This document shows, piece by piece, positions 18,549 through 26,187 of a DNA stretch of 64,000 nucleotides (position 1 is its first letter; every line of letters begins with the position of its first letter). The position numbers and the translations under genes were made by a program. The notes beneath the pieces were generated by a model. That model was not told where the DNA came from. It saw only the letters and a program-made list of their open reading frames with translations, and ran no database searches. Source of the stretch: UBA2396 sp038042175 (GTDB lineage Bacteria; Planctomycetota; Phycisphaerae; Phycisphaerales; UBA1924); assembly GCA_964358855.1 (NCBI GenBank), contig CAYHQQ010000012.1, positions 17,456-81,455 on the forward strand, read 5' to 3'.

Positions 18549-19572
18549 CCACCATGATCTCGATTTCCACCAGGAGCTCGGGGCGGCAGATATCGGCGAG
18601 CACAAACTCCACGTCGGCCTCCTGGACCAGCTCACTGGGCAGGGCCCGTGCGATCGCCTGTCGGTCCTGGGGACGCCGGTGGTAGATTCGCGTCGCCAGA
18701 ACGCCCTTGAGCTCGGGCGCGACGTCCGCTTCCTTGGCTCCATACCCACCACGACGACCCTGGGCCACAACCGCCCTGAGATTCAGCACGGTCTCACGAA
18801 GCTGCGACTCGAGCGATCCATCATGGACCGACTCCTCACCGCAAACACTCGAGGTGCCCGCCACGAACAGGAAACGCTTTCCCTCCACCTCCACAAGCCC
18901 GGCGCGAGAGAAGCACGGGGGGCGAGGTCCGAACTTGGTCGAGTACGCGAACGCCGGGATCTGTCGCGGATTCTCCACGGGCACGCTCGCGCCCCTGGTC
19001 CCCAGCGCGTGGGTTGAGAGCGCGAGCCCGGCGTGCCCGACGCAGCTCGCGGTTGGAATCCGGCCCGCCTGGAGCGCTGCGGCGCCGAACCACGCCTCGA
19101 ACACCCGATGGCGTGCGATATTGAAAACGCGATAGCGATCAAGCCCCTGGCCGATGGGCTCGCCGATCCCGGGCAGAAAGTTCCACAGGCGTGCCGGCTG
19201 GTCGAACGCCGTCTCCCCAAGCCCGTCGAGCGAAAGAGCGATCATCTGCTCGACCGCCGACTCGAGCGATCGAGACGTCCAGTCGCAGTCCCCGTCGATC
19301 TCCACCGACACGAGCGCCGCGTCGCGCCCCGTGCGAATCACCACGGCGCAGTCGATGCACGCACGCCCGTTCTCGCCCGCCTCATCTGCTTGGTGCGCAA
19401 GCTGCAGCTTCACGCGCCGGGAGAGCGTCGTCCCGGCGCTGAGCGCCATCGCCCAGCGGGGCACGCCGGGCGAATCGGTCGAGGGCGCCCCCTCGCTCAC
19501 CGGCGCGCCTTGAGGGAGTCGATCCCGGAGCGATCGCTGCGCCAACGAGATTCTGGGCTGTCCACGATCCAT
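18532..19572 (-). CDS. Chorismatase (FkbO/Hyg5/XanB2-like)
   Basis: A 346-residue protein whose C-terminal half has RidA-like features (RYRVFNIARHRVFEAWFG, then SKFGPRPPCFSRAG, FLFVAGTSSV, IYHRRPQDRQAI and ADICRPELLVEIE). This is the pattern of chorismate-hydrolysing enzymes of the FkbO/Hyg5/XanB2 group, which make dihydroxycyclohexadiene or 3-/4-hydroxybenzoate from chorismate. In Xanthomonas, XanB2 supplies hydroxybenzoate for xanthomonadin. The overlap with the adenylating enzyme supports the same starter-supply role here. The subtype (3-HBA versus 4-HBA) cannot be decided without alignment of active-site residues. The ATG at 19572 gives a full-length family protein. Confidence 0.8.
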   Translation of the reverse strand: MDRGQPRISLAQRSLRDRLPQGAPVSEGAPSTDSPGVPRWAMALSAGTTLSRRVKLQLAHQADEAGENGRACIDCAVVIRTGRDAALVSVEIDGDCDWTSRSLESAVEQMIALSLDGLGETAFDQPARLWNFLPGIGEPIGQGLDRYRVFNIARHRVFEAWFGAAALQAGRIPTASCVGHAGLALSTHALGTRGASVPVENPRQIPAFAYSTKFGPRPPCFSRAGLVEVEGKRFLFVAGTSSVCGEESVHDGSLESQLRETVLNLRAVVAQGRRGGYGAKEADVAPELKGVLATRIYHRRPQDRQAIARALPSELVQEADVEFVLADICRPELLVEIEIMVDAARA

Positions 19573-19655
19573 TGCGGCGATCCTACGAAGTCAGGCCAAT
19601 CGAGTCCAACCGGCTCGGGCCCGGTCCGGGGGGCACGCGCACAATCCATCCACGC

Positions 19656-20447
19656 TCACTTGCGAGTCTCAACGGGCGTGCTCACCCTTGTCCCCTCGGG
19701 AAGCTTGAGCTCCAGTTCCGCGTCCTTCATCCCCGTGTTGATCTTCACGCTCGTGAAACGCAGCTCGGTCTCGTCGCCATCGGGATCCACGATCACCATC
19801 CGGTCCGCGCATGGCACGCTCTCATCGATCAACACCCGGACCGACGCGACGTGCTGCTTGAGCTCGCCCGACCTGGGCGTGAGCTTCAGCGCGATGCGCC
19901 CCTTGAGCTCGCTCGTCTTCAGCCCCGGCGAGACCTGCTTCGCGTCGAGCTCGGCAAAGTCGAAGCTGTCCTTGAGCTTCATCAGCCTGGGCAGCGGCCC
20001 GCCCGCCGCGTCGCGAAAGCCCGCCCCCATCGAGTACACCTCGGCAAGGGCGTCGTCGGGGTAGTACACCGTCACCTTGCCGCCGCCCACCAGCATGTCG
20101 CTCCGGCGCGGACTCGTCGTGCTCCACAGCACCGTCTCGCCCTTGCACACGAGTGTTCCGCGAGAGACCAGGGGCTTCTTGAGAAGGGCGGTCTTCTTGG
20201 TCTGTTCAAAGTCCGCCCGAAGGTCGGCGACCGCCGCCATCTTTGCGTCCACACCGACGAGCCGCTTCTCAAACGCCGCGGCCGCCGCGAGCGCCTCGGC
20301 GGTCGGAGGCTCCGCCTTGGGCGTGAGCGTTTGGGTCGTTTCGGGCCTGTTCTTTGGCTCGGTCGCCGGGGGCTCCATGCCGCCCGCCTGGGTCAGCAGC
20401 CACCCCGCGGCCAGCACCCACGCCACTTTGGTTCGCACTCCGCCCAC
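19656..20447 (-). CDS. LolA-like outer-membrane lipoprotein carrier protein
   Basis: A 263-residue exported protein. The GTG start at 20447 is chosen because GAGGAGG lies 5 bases upstream and the following residues form a signal peptide (RTKVAWVLAAGWLLTQAGG). The mature region has the LolA pattern: DLRADFEQTK, RGTLVCKGETVLWSTTSPRRS, then MLVGGGKVTVYYPDD, LKLTPRSGEL and a terminal beta-strand series. LolA homologues in aryl polyene clusters are proposed to carry the lipid-like product through the periplasm. It lies 29 bases after the dehydratase gene and 83 bases before the chorismatase gene. Confidence 0.82.
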   Translation of the reverse strand: MGGVRTKVAWVLAAGWLLTQAGGMEPPATEPKNRPETTQTLTPKAEPPTAEALAAAAAFEKRLVGVDAKMAAVADLRADFEQTKKTALLKKPLVSRGTLVCKGETVLWSTTSPRRSDMLVGGGKVTVYYPDDALAEVYSMGAGFRDAAGGPLPRLMKLKDSFDFAELDAKQVSPGLKTSELKGRIALKLTPRSGELKQHVASVRVLIDESVPCADRMVIVDPDGDETELRFTSVKINTGMKDAELELKLPEGTRVSTPVETRK

Positions 20448-20476
20448 GCCATCCTCCTCTCGCCCGCAGGACCGAC

Positions 20477-20941
20477 TCACAGCGCCCTCGCCAGCACGAT
20501 CCGACCATCGGCCGCCGGCGCCCCGCCCGCCGTCGCGACAACCTCGAACATCAGCAGGCCCTCGATCGCTCGGACAAACTTGGCCGAAAGCTCGATCCTC
20601 GCCGGGGGCACGACCGCGGCGCGAACCTTGACGTCGACCTGGGCCAGCCGGGCCGTCCGCGTTCGCACGGCCAAACCCTCCCCACCGCCAAACGCCACCA
20701 GCCCGCACAACTGAGCCAGCGCCTCGACGATCAGCACACCCGGCACGATCGGTTCACCGGGAAAGTGCGCCGCGACGAAGGGCTCATGGCCGCCGACGTT
20801 CCAGTCGCCCGTTCCGCTCACCATGGGATCGATCGCCGTCAGCTTGCTCACAAAACGAAACGCCTGGCCGTGCGGCAGGGCGTCGACCAGCCGCTCGAGT
20901 TCACGGGTGCTGTCCTGCTGCTGGCGGTTCACCATGGTCAC
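20477..20941 (-). CDS. FabZ-like hot-dog 3-hydroxyacyl-ACP dehydratase
   Basis: A 154-residue hot-dog-fold protein. The motif AAHFPGEPIVPGVLIVEALAQ closely follows the FabZ/FabA active-site segment, including the catalytic His before FPG and the helix Glu. The N-terminal LPHGQAFRFV parallels the LPHRYPFLLVD start of FabZ. In a polyene pathway it would dehydrate 3-hydroxyacyl-ACP to give the conjugated double bonds. It is coupled to the ACP gene by an ATGA overlap. A second internal ATG at 20935 is an alternative start. Confidence 0.87.
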   Translation of the reverse strand: MTMVNRQQQDSTRELERLVDALPHGQAFRFVSKLTAIDPMVSGTGDWNVGGHEPFVAAHFPGEPIVPGVLIVEALAQLCGLVAFGGGEGLAVRTRTARLAQVDVKVRAAVVPPARIELSAKFVRAIEGLLMFEVVATAGGAPAADGRIVLARAL

Positions 20942-21201
20942 CGCGTGGGCTCGAGTCGCTCGACAAAGTCGGCCAGCGTGCGAAGCGTGGTGAACGCCTT
21001 GCGATCCATCGTTCCCTCGCGGATGCGCACGCCGAATTCCTTCTCGATGTTGGTGATCACAAGCAGAATGTCGAGCGAATCAAGGTCGTACTCGCCGCCC
21101 ACCAGGGGCATGTCATCGTCGAGCACCGCCCCTTCGTCGAGCTTGAGGCTGCTGCGAAGGATGGTCCTGACACGCTGGATAGTCTCGATGGTCGTGGACA
21201 T
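20938..21201 (-). CDS. Acyl carrier protein
   Basis: An 87-residue acidic ACP. The phosphopantetheine attachment motif is YDLDSLDILLV with Ser42, followed by the recognition helix ITNIEKEFGVRI. It is the first gene of the minus-strand operon and overlaps the dehydratase gene. It would carry the aryl starter and growing polyene. Only one ACP is seen in the cluster, while several known aryl polyene clusters have two. Confidence 0.92.
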   Translation of the reverse strand: MSTTIETIQRVRTILRSSLKLDEGAVLDDDMPLVGGEYDLDSLDILLVITNIEKEFGVRIREGTMDRKAFTTLRTLADFVERLEPTR

Positions 21202-21341
21202 GGTGCCTTGCTTCCTGCCGCCAAACCCCCACGCGGACCCACTATAGGATCACCGGTAGTTTGGGATTCCTTCGTCCAATTTCCAACTTCGGGCCCTGGC
21301 CTGTTGCCCCCGGGTCCGGCTTCGATTACCGTGCACCAGCC
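21202..21341. promoter_or_regulatory. Divergent promoter region of the polyene operon
   Basis: This 140-base gap separates the ACP gene (minus) from the methyltransferase gene (plus), so the promoter of the seven-gene operon should lie here. An AT-richer CACTATAGGAT segment at about 21239-21249 could serve a -10 box, but no convincing -35 partner was assigned. Confidence 0.35.
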
Positions 21342-22112
21342 ATGCCCGTCCAAATCCCCGAGCCAGTCCGACCGCACCCGTACCTCACCCAGCACTACCG
21401 CGACGGGGGCGAGAAGCGGGCGTGGCTCCAGTCCATCTTCGACGACACCGCGCACGACTACGACCGGGTCGAGCGGTGGCTCGCGCTGGGGAGCGGCCGG
21501 TGGTACCGAAGACAGGCCCTCAAACGCGCCGGCCTGGGTGCGGGCATGATCGTCGCTGACGTCGCGTGCGGCACCGGGCTGGTTGCACGCGAAGCGGTCG
21601 GGATCGTCGGCCAGGGCGGACGCGTCGTGGGGATCGATCCGAGCCCCGGCATGCTCAAGCACGCCCGCGACGCGGTCAACATCGAGGTGCGCAGCGGGCG
21701 AGCCGAGGCGATCCCCGAGGCGAGCGACACGTTCGACTTTCTCTCGATGGGCTACGCGCTGCGTCACGTCGACGATCTGGGCTCGGCGTTCAACGAGTTC
21801 GGGCGCGTCCTCAAGCCCGGCGGCCGCGTGTGCATCCTTGAGATCACGTCGCCGGACTCGCGGGCCGGACGCTTGCTCATGGCGTCGTACATGCGCGTGA
21901 TCTCGGGCATCTGCTGCCGGATCGGTGGGCGATCCAAGCGTACCCGGGAACTCTGGCAGTATTACTGGGACACGATCGACCAGTGCGTGCGCCCCGAGGC
22001 GGTGATGGGCGCCCTGGCGGCCGCGGGCTTCACCGACGTGCGGCGGGTTGTGCCCCTGGGCATGTTCTCGGAGTACACGGCCACGAAGCCGCTCGCAAGC
22101 CCATTGGCGTGA
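21342..22112 (+). CDS. UbiE/MenG-like class I SAM methyltransferase
   Basis: A 256-residue methyltransferase. SAM motif I is VADVACGTG (about residues 71-79), followed by VVGIDPSPGML and the UbiE-like sequence MGYALRHVDDL, then LKPGGRVCILEITSPDS. These match the UbiE/MenG C-methyltransferase group acting on aromatic or quinone rings. Divergent from the ACP operon, it is a plausible tailoring enzyme of the aryl ring (C- or O-methylation), as aryl polyene head groups are often methylated. A housekeeping quinone role is the alternative. The ATG at 21342 is preferred over an upstream alternative start because homology begins there. Confidence 0.84.
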   Translation: MPVQIPEPVRPHPYLTQHYRDGGEKRAWLQSIFDDTAHDYDRVERWLALGSGRWYRRQALKRAGLGAGMIVADVACGTGLVAREAVGIVGQGGRVVGIDPSPGMLKHARDAVNIEVRSGRAEAIPEASDTFDFLSMGYALRHVDDLGSAFNEFGRVLKPGGRVCILEITSPDSRAGRLLMASYMRVISGICCRIGGRSKRTRELWQYYWDTIDQCVRPEAVMGALAAAGFTDVRRVVPLGMFSEYTATKPLASPLA

Positions 22113-22206
22113 GCGCGCGGGACAAACCCAGGCTCTGGCCCGGATTGGTGCGGCTCAACGAATCATTCGGCGCGACCGCGCCGCTCTTGCGGGGCGTTGC
22201 GGGCGA

Positions 22207-22770
22207 TCAGGCTGGCCTGCCCAATCCCGATCCCGCCGAAGGATCGTGGCGCGGGGGAACGCGCGAGGTGCGGCTTGCTTTCTCCGCCTCCAGAATCGCC
22301 AGGCGGGCGAGTTGCTCCTCGACGCAGCTGAGCCGCTGAGCGACGGCCTGGTAGAGCTCGCCGGGGGATGCCTCCTGCAGGGCGTATTTCCTCAGCTCCT
22401 CCCGTTTCTGCGGGCCTTTCCCCGTCAGGAGCCACTCGCCGCTGATGGCGAACTTCTCGCAGATGCGAACGAGCAGCTCGACCGACGGCTTCTGATCGGC
22501 GTACATCCGCCGCAGAGTTTCACGATTGATTCGAAGTGTGGTGCCAAGTTTGTGCATAGAGCTCCCTTCCAGGTGTGGCAAAAGAACGGCAGACACCCTT
22601 TCGGCGATCTGCAACCGCTGGTCGTACGAGTCGCCGCCGACTCCCACGCCATCGTCATCCCCATTCCCACCCCCATTCCCACCCCCATTCCCACCCCCGG
22701 TGGCATCGCCGGGCGAATCCCCCATGCCGACCAGTCCGCGAATTCCGCTGTGCTTGCTGGTGTGATTCAT
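22207..22770 (-). CDS. HTH regulator with Gly-Asn-rich N-terminus
   Basis: A 187-residue protein. Residues of about 20-40 are a low-complexity GGGNGGGNGGGNG tract encoded by 12-base DNA repeats. Residues of about 70-120 form a helix-turn-helix of the phage CI/XRE kind (MHKLGTTLRINRETLRRMY, then VRICEKFAISGEWLLTGKGP); the SGEWLLTGKGP ending is characteristic. A C-terminal helical region (VAQRLSCVEEQLARLAILEAEKA) may be a coiled coil for dimerisation. Its ATG overlaps the stop of the upstream secreted-protein gene, so the two are co-translated. The repeat tract could vary in length between strains. Confidence 0.78.
   Translation of the reverse strand: MNHTSKHSGIRGLVGMGDSPGDATGGGNGGGNGGGNGDDDGVGVGGDSYDQRLQIAERVSAVLLPHLEGSSMHKLGTTLRINRETLRRMYADQKPSVELLVRICEKFAISGEWLLTGKGPQKREELRKYALQEASPGELYQAVAQRLSCVEEQLARLAILEAEKASRTSRVPPRHDPSAGSGLGRPA
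22659..22698. repeat. 12-bp tandem repeat in the HTH gene
   Basis: About three and a third copies of a CCCCATTCCCAC unit lie inside the HTH gene and encode the GGGN repeats on the minus strand. Because the unit is a multiple of three, copy-number change would keep the frame. Confidence 0.85.
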
Positions 22771-23180
22771 GGGTCGAGCTCCGCCAGGATGGAGGTGAGG
22801 GAGTTGGTGAACGCGAGATTGAGTTCAGTGGGCAGCACGCCGGGGTCCGTTGCGGCAAGGTATTGCAATTGCAGTACTTGCGACTTGGCCCAGAGTCGCT
22901 CGGTCGCGCTGAGGTTGCTCTTGACTCCCACGGCGGCGTAGGTGTCGACCCACAGTTGGACCGCCCCGATGGCGGTGTCGGTCGAACGCCCGGTGCTGCA
23001 GTTCATGATGAGGCACATGATTTGGAGGTAGCTCAAAACGTCCTCCGTCCAGACCTGCTCATCTTCTCCAGGAGCGGGTGGGATCCAGAAACTTGAGCTC
23101 GTGCGGGATACGGTAGGGTCTCTGGGTGGGGACCCGACAACGGCCGCAGCCGATGACAAAACCAACAATGAAAGCAGCAT
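22767..23180 (-). CDS. Small secreted protein of unknown function
   Basis: A 137-residue protein with a clear signal peptide (LLSLLVLSSAAAVVGS) and a mature part rich in short helices, including a CLIMNCSTG segment with two Cys that could form a disulfide. No domain was recognised. It precedes and overlaps the HTH gene by 4 bases, so the two form a two-gene unit. It is divergent from the ECF sigma factor gene. Confidence 0.65.
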   Translation of the reverse strand: MLLSLLVLSSAAAVVGSPPRDPTVSRTSSSFWIPPAPGEDEQVWTEDVLSYLQIMCLIMNCSTGRSTDTAIGAVQLWVDTYAAVGVKSNLSATERLWAKSQVLQLQYLAATDPGVLPTELNLAFTNSLTSILAELDP

Positions 23181-23293
23181 GGACAGTCTCCGGAATGGCC
23201 TGGCCCGATCGCGTTTGAAGAACTCAGGCAGAGCAGGCGCTGACCCGGAGCATTTCGTTAGTGTCCTGTGGCAAAAGAGTGTCTAATACACGT

Positions 23294-23923
23294 ATGGACT
23301 CCTCCTCATTTCCCCAAACCTCCCGCGACCAGTCCGGTATGGGTGGGTACCGACCGACCGAGCCGTCGGCGGAAGTTCTTCTCGGGCGAGTTCGTGAGGG
23401 GGACCGCAACGCGGCGGGTGCCCTCTTTGAGCGTTATCGCCCGCTCATCCGCCAGCGCTGCCGGGCCAAGATCCGTCCGAGTCTCCGCGGCGTCACGGAC
23501 TCAGAGGACCTCTGGTCTACCGTCGCCAGGCGCTTCGACGCGATGATGGCCGGAGGCGGACCCTCGGTCGAATCCGAGCGGGCGTTCTGGGTGCTTGTGG
23601 GAACGCTGATCGAGCACGCGGTTGTCGACCGCGTGCGAGTGCTTCGTCGTTTGGAGCGTGTCAATTCGGAGGACGAGCCCTTCGCGGCAACGCTGCGTGA
23701 ACGTCTGGAACGACGCGAGACGTCGCACGAGAGCGAGGTTCTTGACGAGGCCTTTCGATTCCTGACTCAGCCCGTCGATCGCGACATCCTGACGCTCTGG
23801 CTCTTCGAGCACTCCCACAAGGAGATCGCTCAGGCTGTTGGGATGACCGAAGTGGGCGTCCGAGTGCGGTGGCACAAGATCAGAGGACTTTTGCGCGACC
23901 ATCTTGAAGGGGAGCTGACATGA
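23294..23923 (+). CDS. ECF-family RNA polymerase sigma factor
   Basis: A 209-residue sigma factor of the planctomycete ECF type. Region 2 is visible in VREGDRNAAGALFERYRPLIRQRCR and DSEDLWSTVARRFD, and region 4 in ILTLWLFEHSHKEIAQAVGMTEVGVRVRWHKIRGLL. Its stop codon overlaps the start of a Ser/Thr kinase gene (ATGA), so the kinase is very probably the partner that controls it. The ATG at 23294 is chosen over the alternative start at 23261 because homology begins well after both and the ATG is more usual. Confidence 0.88.
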   Translation: MDSSSFPQTSRDQSGMGGYRPTEPSAEVLLGRVREGDRNAAGALFERYRPLIRQRCRAKIRPSLRGVTDSEDLWSTVARRFDAMMAGGGPSVESERAFWVLVGTLIEHAVVDRVRVLRRLERVNSEDEPFAATLRERLERRETSHESEVLDEAFRFLTQPVDRDILTLWLFEHSHKEIAQAVGMTEVGVRVRWHKIRGLLRDHLEGELT

Positions 23924-26058
23924 AACTCGTCGAAGGTTGTGTCGCAGAACGCTTGTCGCAGTGGAATCGCAGATCATCCGACGCCCGCTTTGGCGACTTT
24001 GTTGGCGAGTGCGCGGCAGGCGATTGGGACGAGGACGCCTGGGCCGACCTCATCCGCGCCGACGTGCAGCAGAGACTGCTCATCGGCCTGCCGGTCACGC
24101 TTGGCGAGTACGTGGAACTTCCGGAGATCGCAGGATCCACGGTGCTCGTCGATACCGCCATCAGCGCCGTGCTCCAGGCCCTTCTCGCCCGAGGCAAGAC
24201 TCGTACGGCGGCACTCGCCGCGATTCGCGCCGAGAACCCGACATGGGCGAACGCCATCACGACCGCAGAAGTCCTCAGCAGCCTGCTTGGGTCAGGCGTC
24301 GAGCCCGTTCGCGTCGAGACCAAGCTGCCTCGGCGAATGGGCCCACCGGGGGCCGACGGGCAACCTCGATACGAGCTCACCCACCGGATTGGTTCGGGAA
24401 GCCACGCAACCGTGTATCGCGCTCTGGACCACGATCTGGGCACCGATGAGCGCCCGGCCTGGGTGGCCGTCAAGCTCGTCGGAGGCCAGCGCGACCAGAA
24501 CCAACTGCGGCGACTTCTCGCGGAGGCCGAACGCGCGCGCCAAGTGACCCACCCCGGTGTGATCCCGATTTACGACGCCGGATGCACTCCCGAGGCAGAC
24601 GTTTACATTGTCTCTCCGGTCTTCGATGGGCGGACTCTCGCGGAAATGGTGGAACAACGTGGCGAACGCGGAAGCGGCTGGCTGAGAGTTCTGGTCACCT
24701 CCATCCATGACGCCTGCGACGGCCTGCAGGCGGTGCACAACGCCGGCCTGCTGCACTGCGACATCAAGCCCACGAACATCCTGATGGACCAGGAACGACG
24801 CACTCGAATCGCCGACTTTGGAATGTCGGTGTGGACCCGGCACGACGAGTCGCAAGAGGGCGCCCAGACCACCGCGGCCGCGGGAGGCACGTTGGGATTC
24901 ATGGCGCCCGAACAGTGGGCGCAGTCGCGAGGGTGGAGGCGACCGGCCGTTGACACCTACGCGATGGGAGCAACCTTGCTCTGGTGCCTGACGGGCCAGA
25001 CTCCGCACGGAAAGGATCGTGCCGAGGCCGAACGGGCTCTCACCGCTGCCGGTGCACACGCAATGATGCTCCAATCGCGCATTGTGCACGTTCGCGACCC
25101 CGAGCTGCGGCGCATTGTGAGTCACGCCCTCGCCTTTGATCCCTTCGAGCGTTACCAGACCCCCGCCGCTCTCGCGGCAGATCTTCGAGCCTGGCTGGCG
25201 GGCGAGCCCGTCGAATGGATGCACCTTGGACTCGCTCGGCGCTTCTCGCTTTGGCGAAAGAGATCTCCCGCGCAGGTCGTCGCGCTTGGCGCGTTGGTGC
25301 TCGCCACCGCCGCGATCCCTGTCTCTATTCTGTGGGCACAGTCGCGTGTGAACGCGGCCGAGATTCGCAACGCCACGGATCGGGCCGACGCCGCCGATCA
25401 AAGGTTCGAGTTGGGTCAGAAAATGTTCAGTTCTTCCATGAAGACCTTTGCCGCCAATCGTGACGAGAAATGGAAGGACGGCAGCATGCCATCGTTCCTC
25501 ATTCTCGAGACGATCCACGGCCCCAAGTTCTTTGACCAGTCCGGCCTGCTCAAAGGCCTTTGGGACAATCGCATCGAAGAGGCTCGCCGGCTTGAAGAAG
25601 CGTCCCCATTCAACAGCATCGAATACCTCAACTGGCGGCTGCTCGAGGGTACCTGGTTGTTGCAGAGCGAGCAGTTCGGGGAAGCGCTGACTGTGCTCAA
25701 CGGAGCAAACGAGGGCTGGCGAAGCATCTGCACGCCCGATGACCCATGGCTCCTCGACGCCGAGGCACTTCGCAGCTCCGCACTCGTCTTGGCCGTCTCA
25801 AAGGAGATGGAGCGAGCGACCCTCGCCCACGAGCCGCCACGTGAGCCCACCATGCCCTCGGGCGGTTGGCCCGACATGGCCACGATAGAGGGCTCGCTGC
25901 AGCGCGTGCTCAATGATCCAAGGCCGACACGTCGTTTGTATTATTTGGCCAAGTGGGCGAGCGAGGCCCTCAACGAGCGCCCCGCCGAAGGCCAGCTCGA
26001 GAGCACCCGGGCGTACCTCAAGCGCATGGTCGTCCAGCCCGCCAAGTCCCAGCGTTGA
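23920..26058 (+). CDS. Membrane Ser/Thr protein kinase paired with ECF sigma factor
   Basis: A 712-residue kinase. About 150 N-terminal residues have no recognised domain. The kinase domain (about 151-425) has a glycine loop IGSGSHATVY, Lys185 in VAVKLV, the catalytic loop HCDIKPTN (279-286), DFG (299-301) and APEQW. The HRD Arg is replaced by Cys while the catalytic Asp is kept, which marks it as a non-RD kinase not dependent on activation-loop phosphorylation. A TM helix lies at about 448-470, followed by an extracytoplasmic helical region of about 240 residues. The gene overlaps the sigma factor stop. A roughly 80-base gap and a hairpin terminator follow. Confidence 0.9.
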   Translation: MKLVEGCVAERLSQWNRRSSDARFGDFVGECAAGDWDEDAWADLIRADVQQRLLIGLPVTLGEYVELPEIAGSTVLVDTAISAVLQALLARGKTRTAALAAIRAENPTWANAITTAEVLSSLLGSGVEPVRVETKLPRRMGPPGADGQPRYELTHRIGSGSHATVYRALDHDLGTDERPAWVAVKLVGGQRDQNQLRRLLAEAERARQVTHPGVIPIYDAGCTPEADVYIVSPVFDGRTLAEMVEQRGERGSGWLRVLVTSIHDACDGLQAVHNAGLLHCDIKPTNILMDQERRTRIADFGMSVWTRHDESQEGAQTTAAAGGTLGFMAPEQWAQSRGWRRPAVDTYAMGATLLWCLTGQTPHGKDRAEAERALTAAGAHAMMLQSRIVHVRDPELRRIVSHALAFDPFERYQTPAALAADLRAWLAGEPVEWMHLGLARRFSLWRKRSPAQVVALGALVLATAAIPVSILWAQSRVNAAEIRNATDRADAADQRFELGQKMFSSSMKTFAANRDEKWKDGSMPSFLILETIHGPKFFDQSGLLKGLWDNRIEEARRLEEASPFNSIEYLNWRLLEGTWLLQSEQFGEALTVLNGANEGWRSICTPDDPWLLDAEALRSSALVLAVSKEMERATLAHEPPREPTMPSGGWPDMATIEGSLQRVLNDPRPTRRLYYLAKWASEALNERPAEGQLESTRAYLKRMVVQPAKSQR

Positions 26059-26123
26059 ATGATCGCCCGCCTATGGGCGAGACCGTCAACGCGATTGCCG
26101 CAGTACACGCCAAAACCGAGCAC

Positions 26124-26155
26124 AACGAGGATCGCCCTCAGGAGCGATCCTCGTT
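26124..26155. terminator. Bidirectional hairpin terminator
   Basis: A perfect 12-base inverted repeat AACGAGGATCGC / GCGATCCTCGTT with an 8-base loop lies between the convergent kinase and M28 peptidase genes. There is no long T run on either side. Confidence 0.7.
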
Positions 26156-26187
26156 GAACTTTCATCCCTTGTCCCGGCGCTGCGGGT

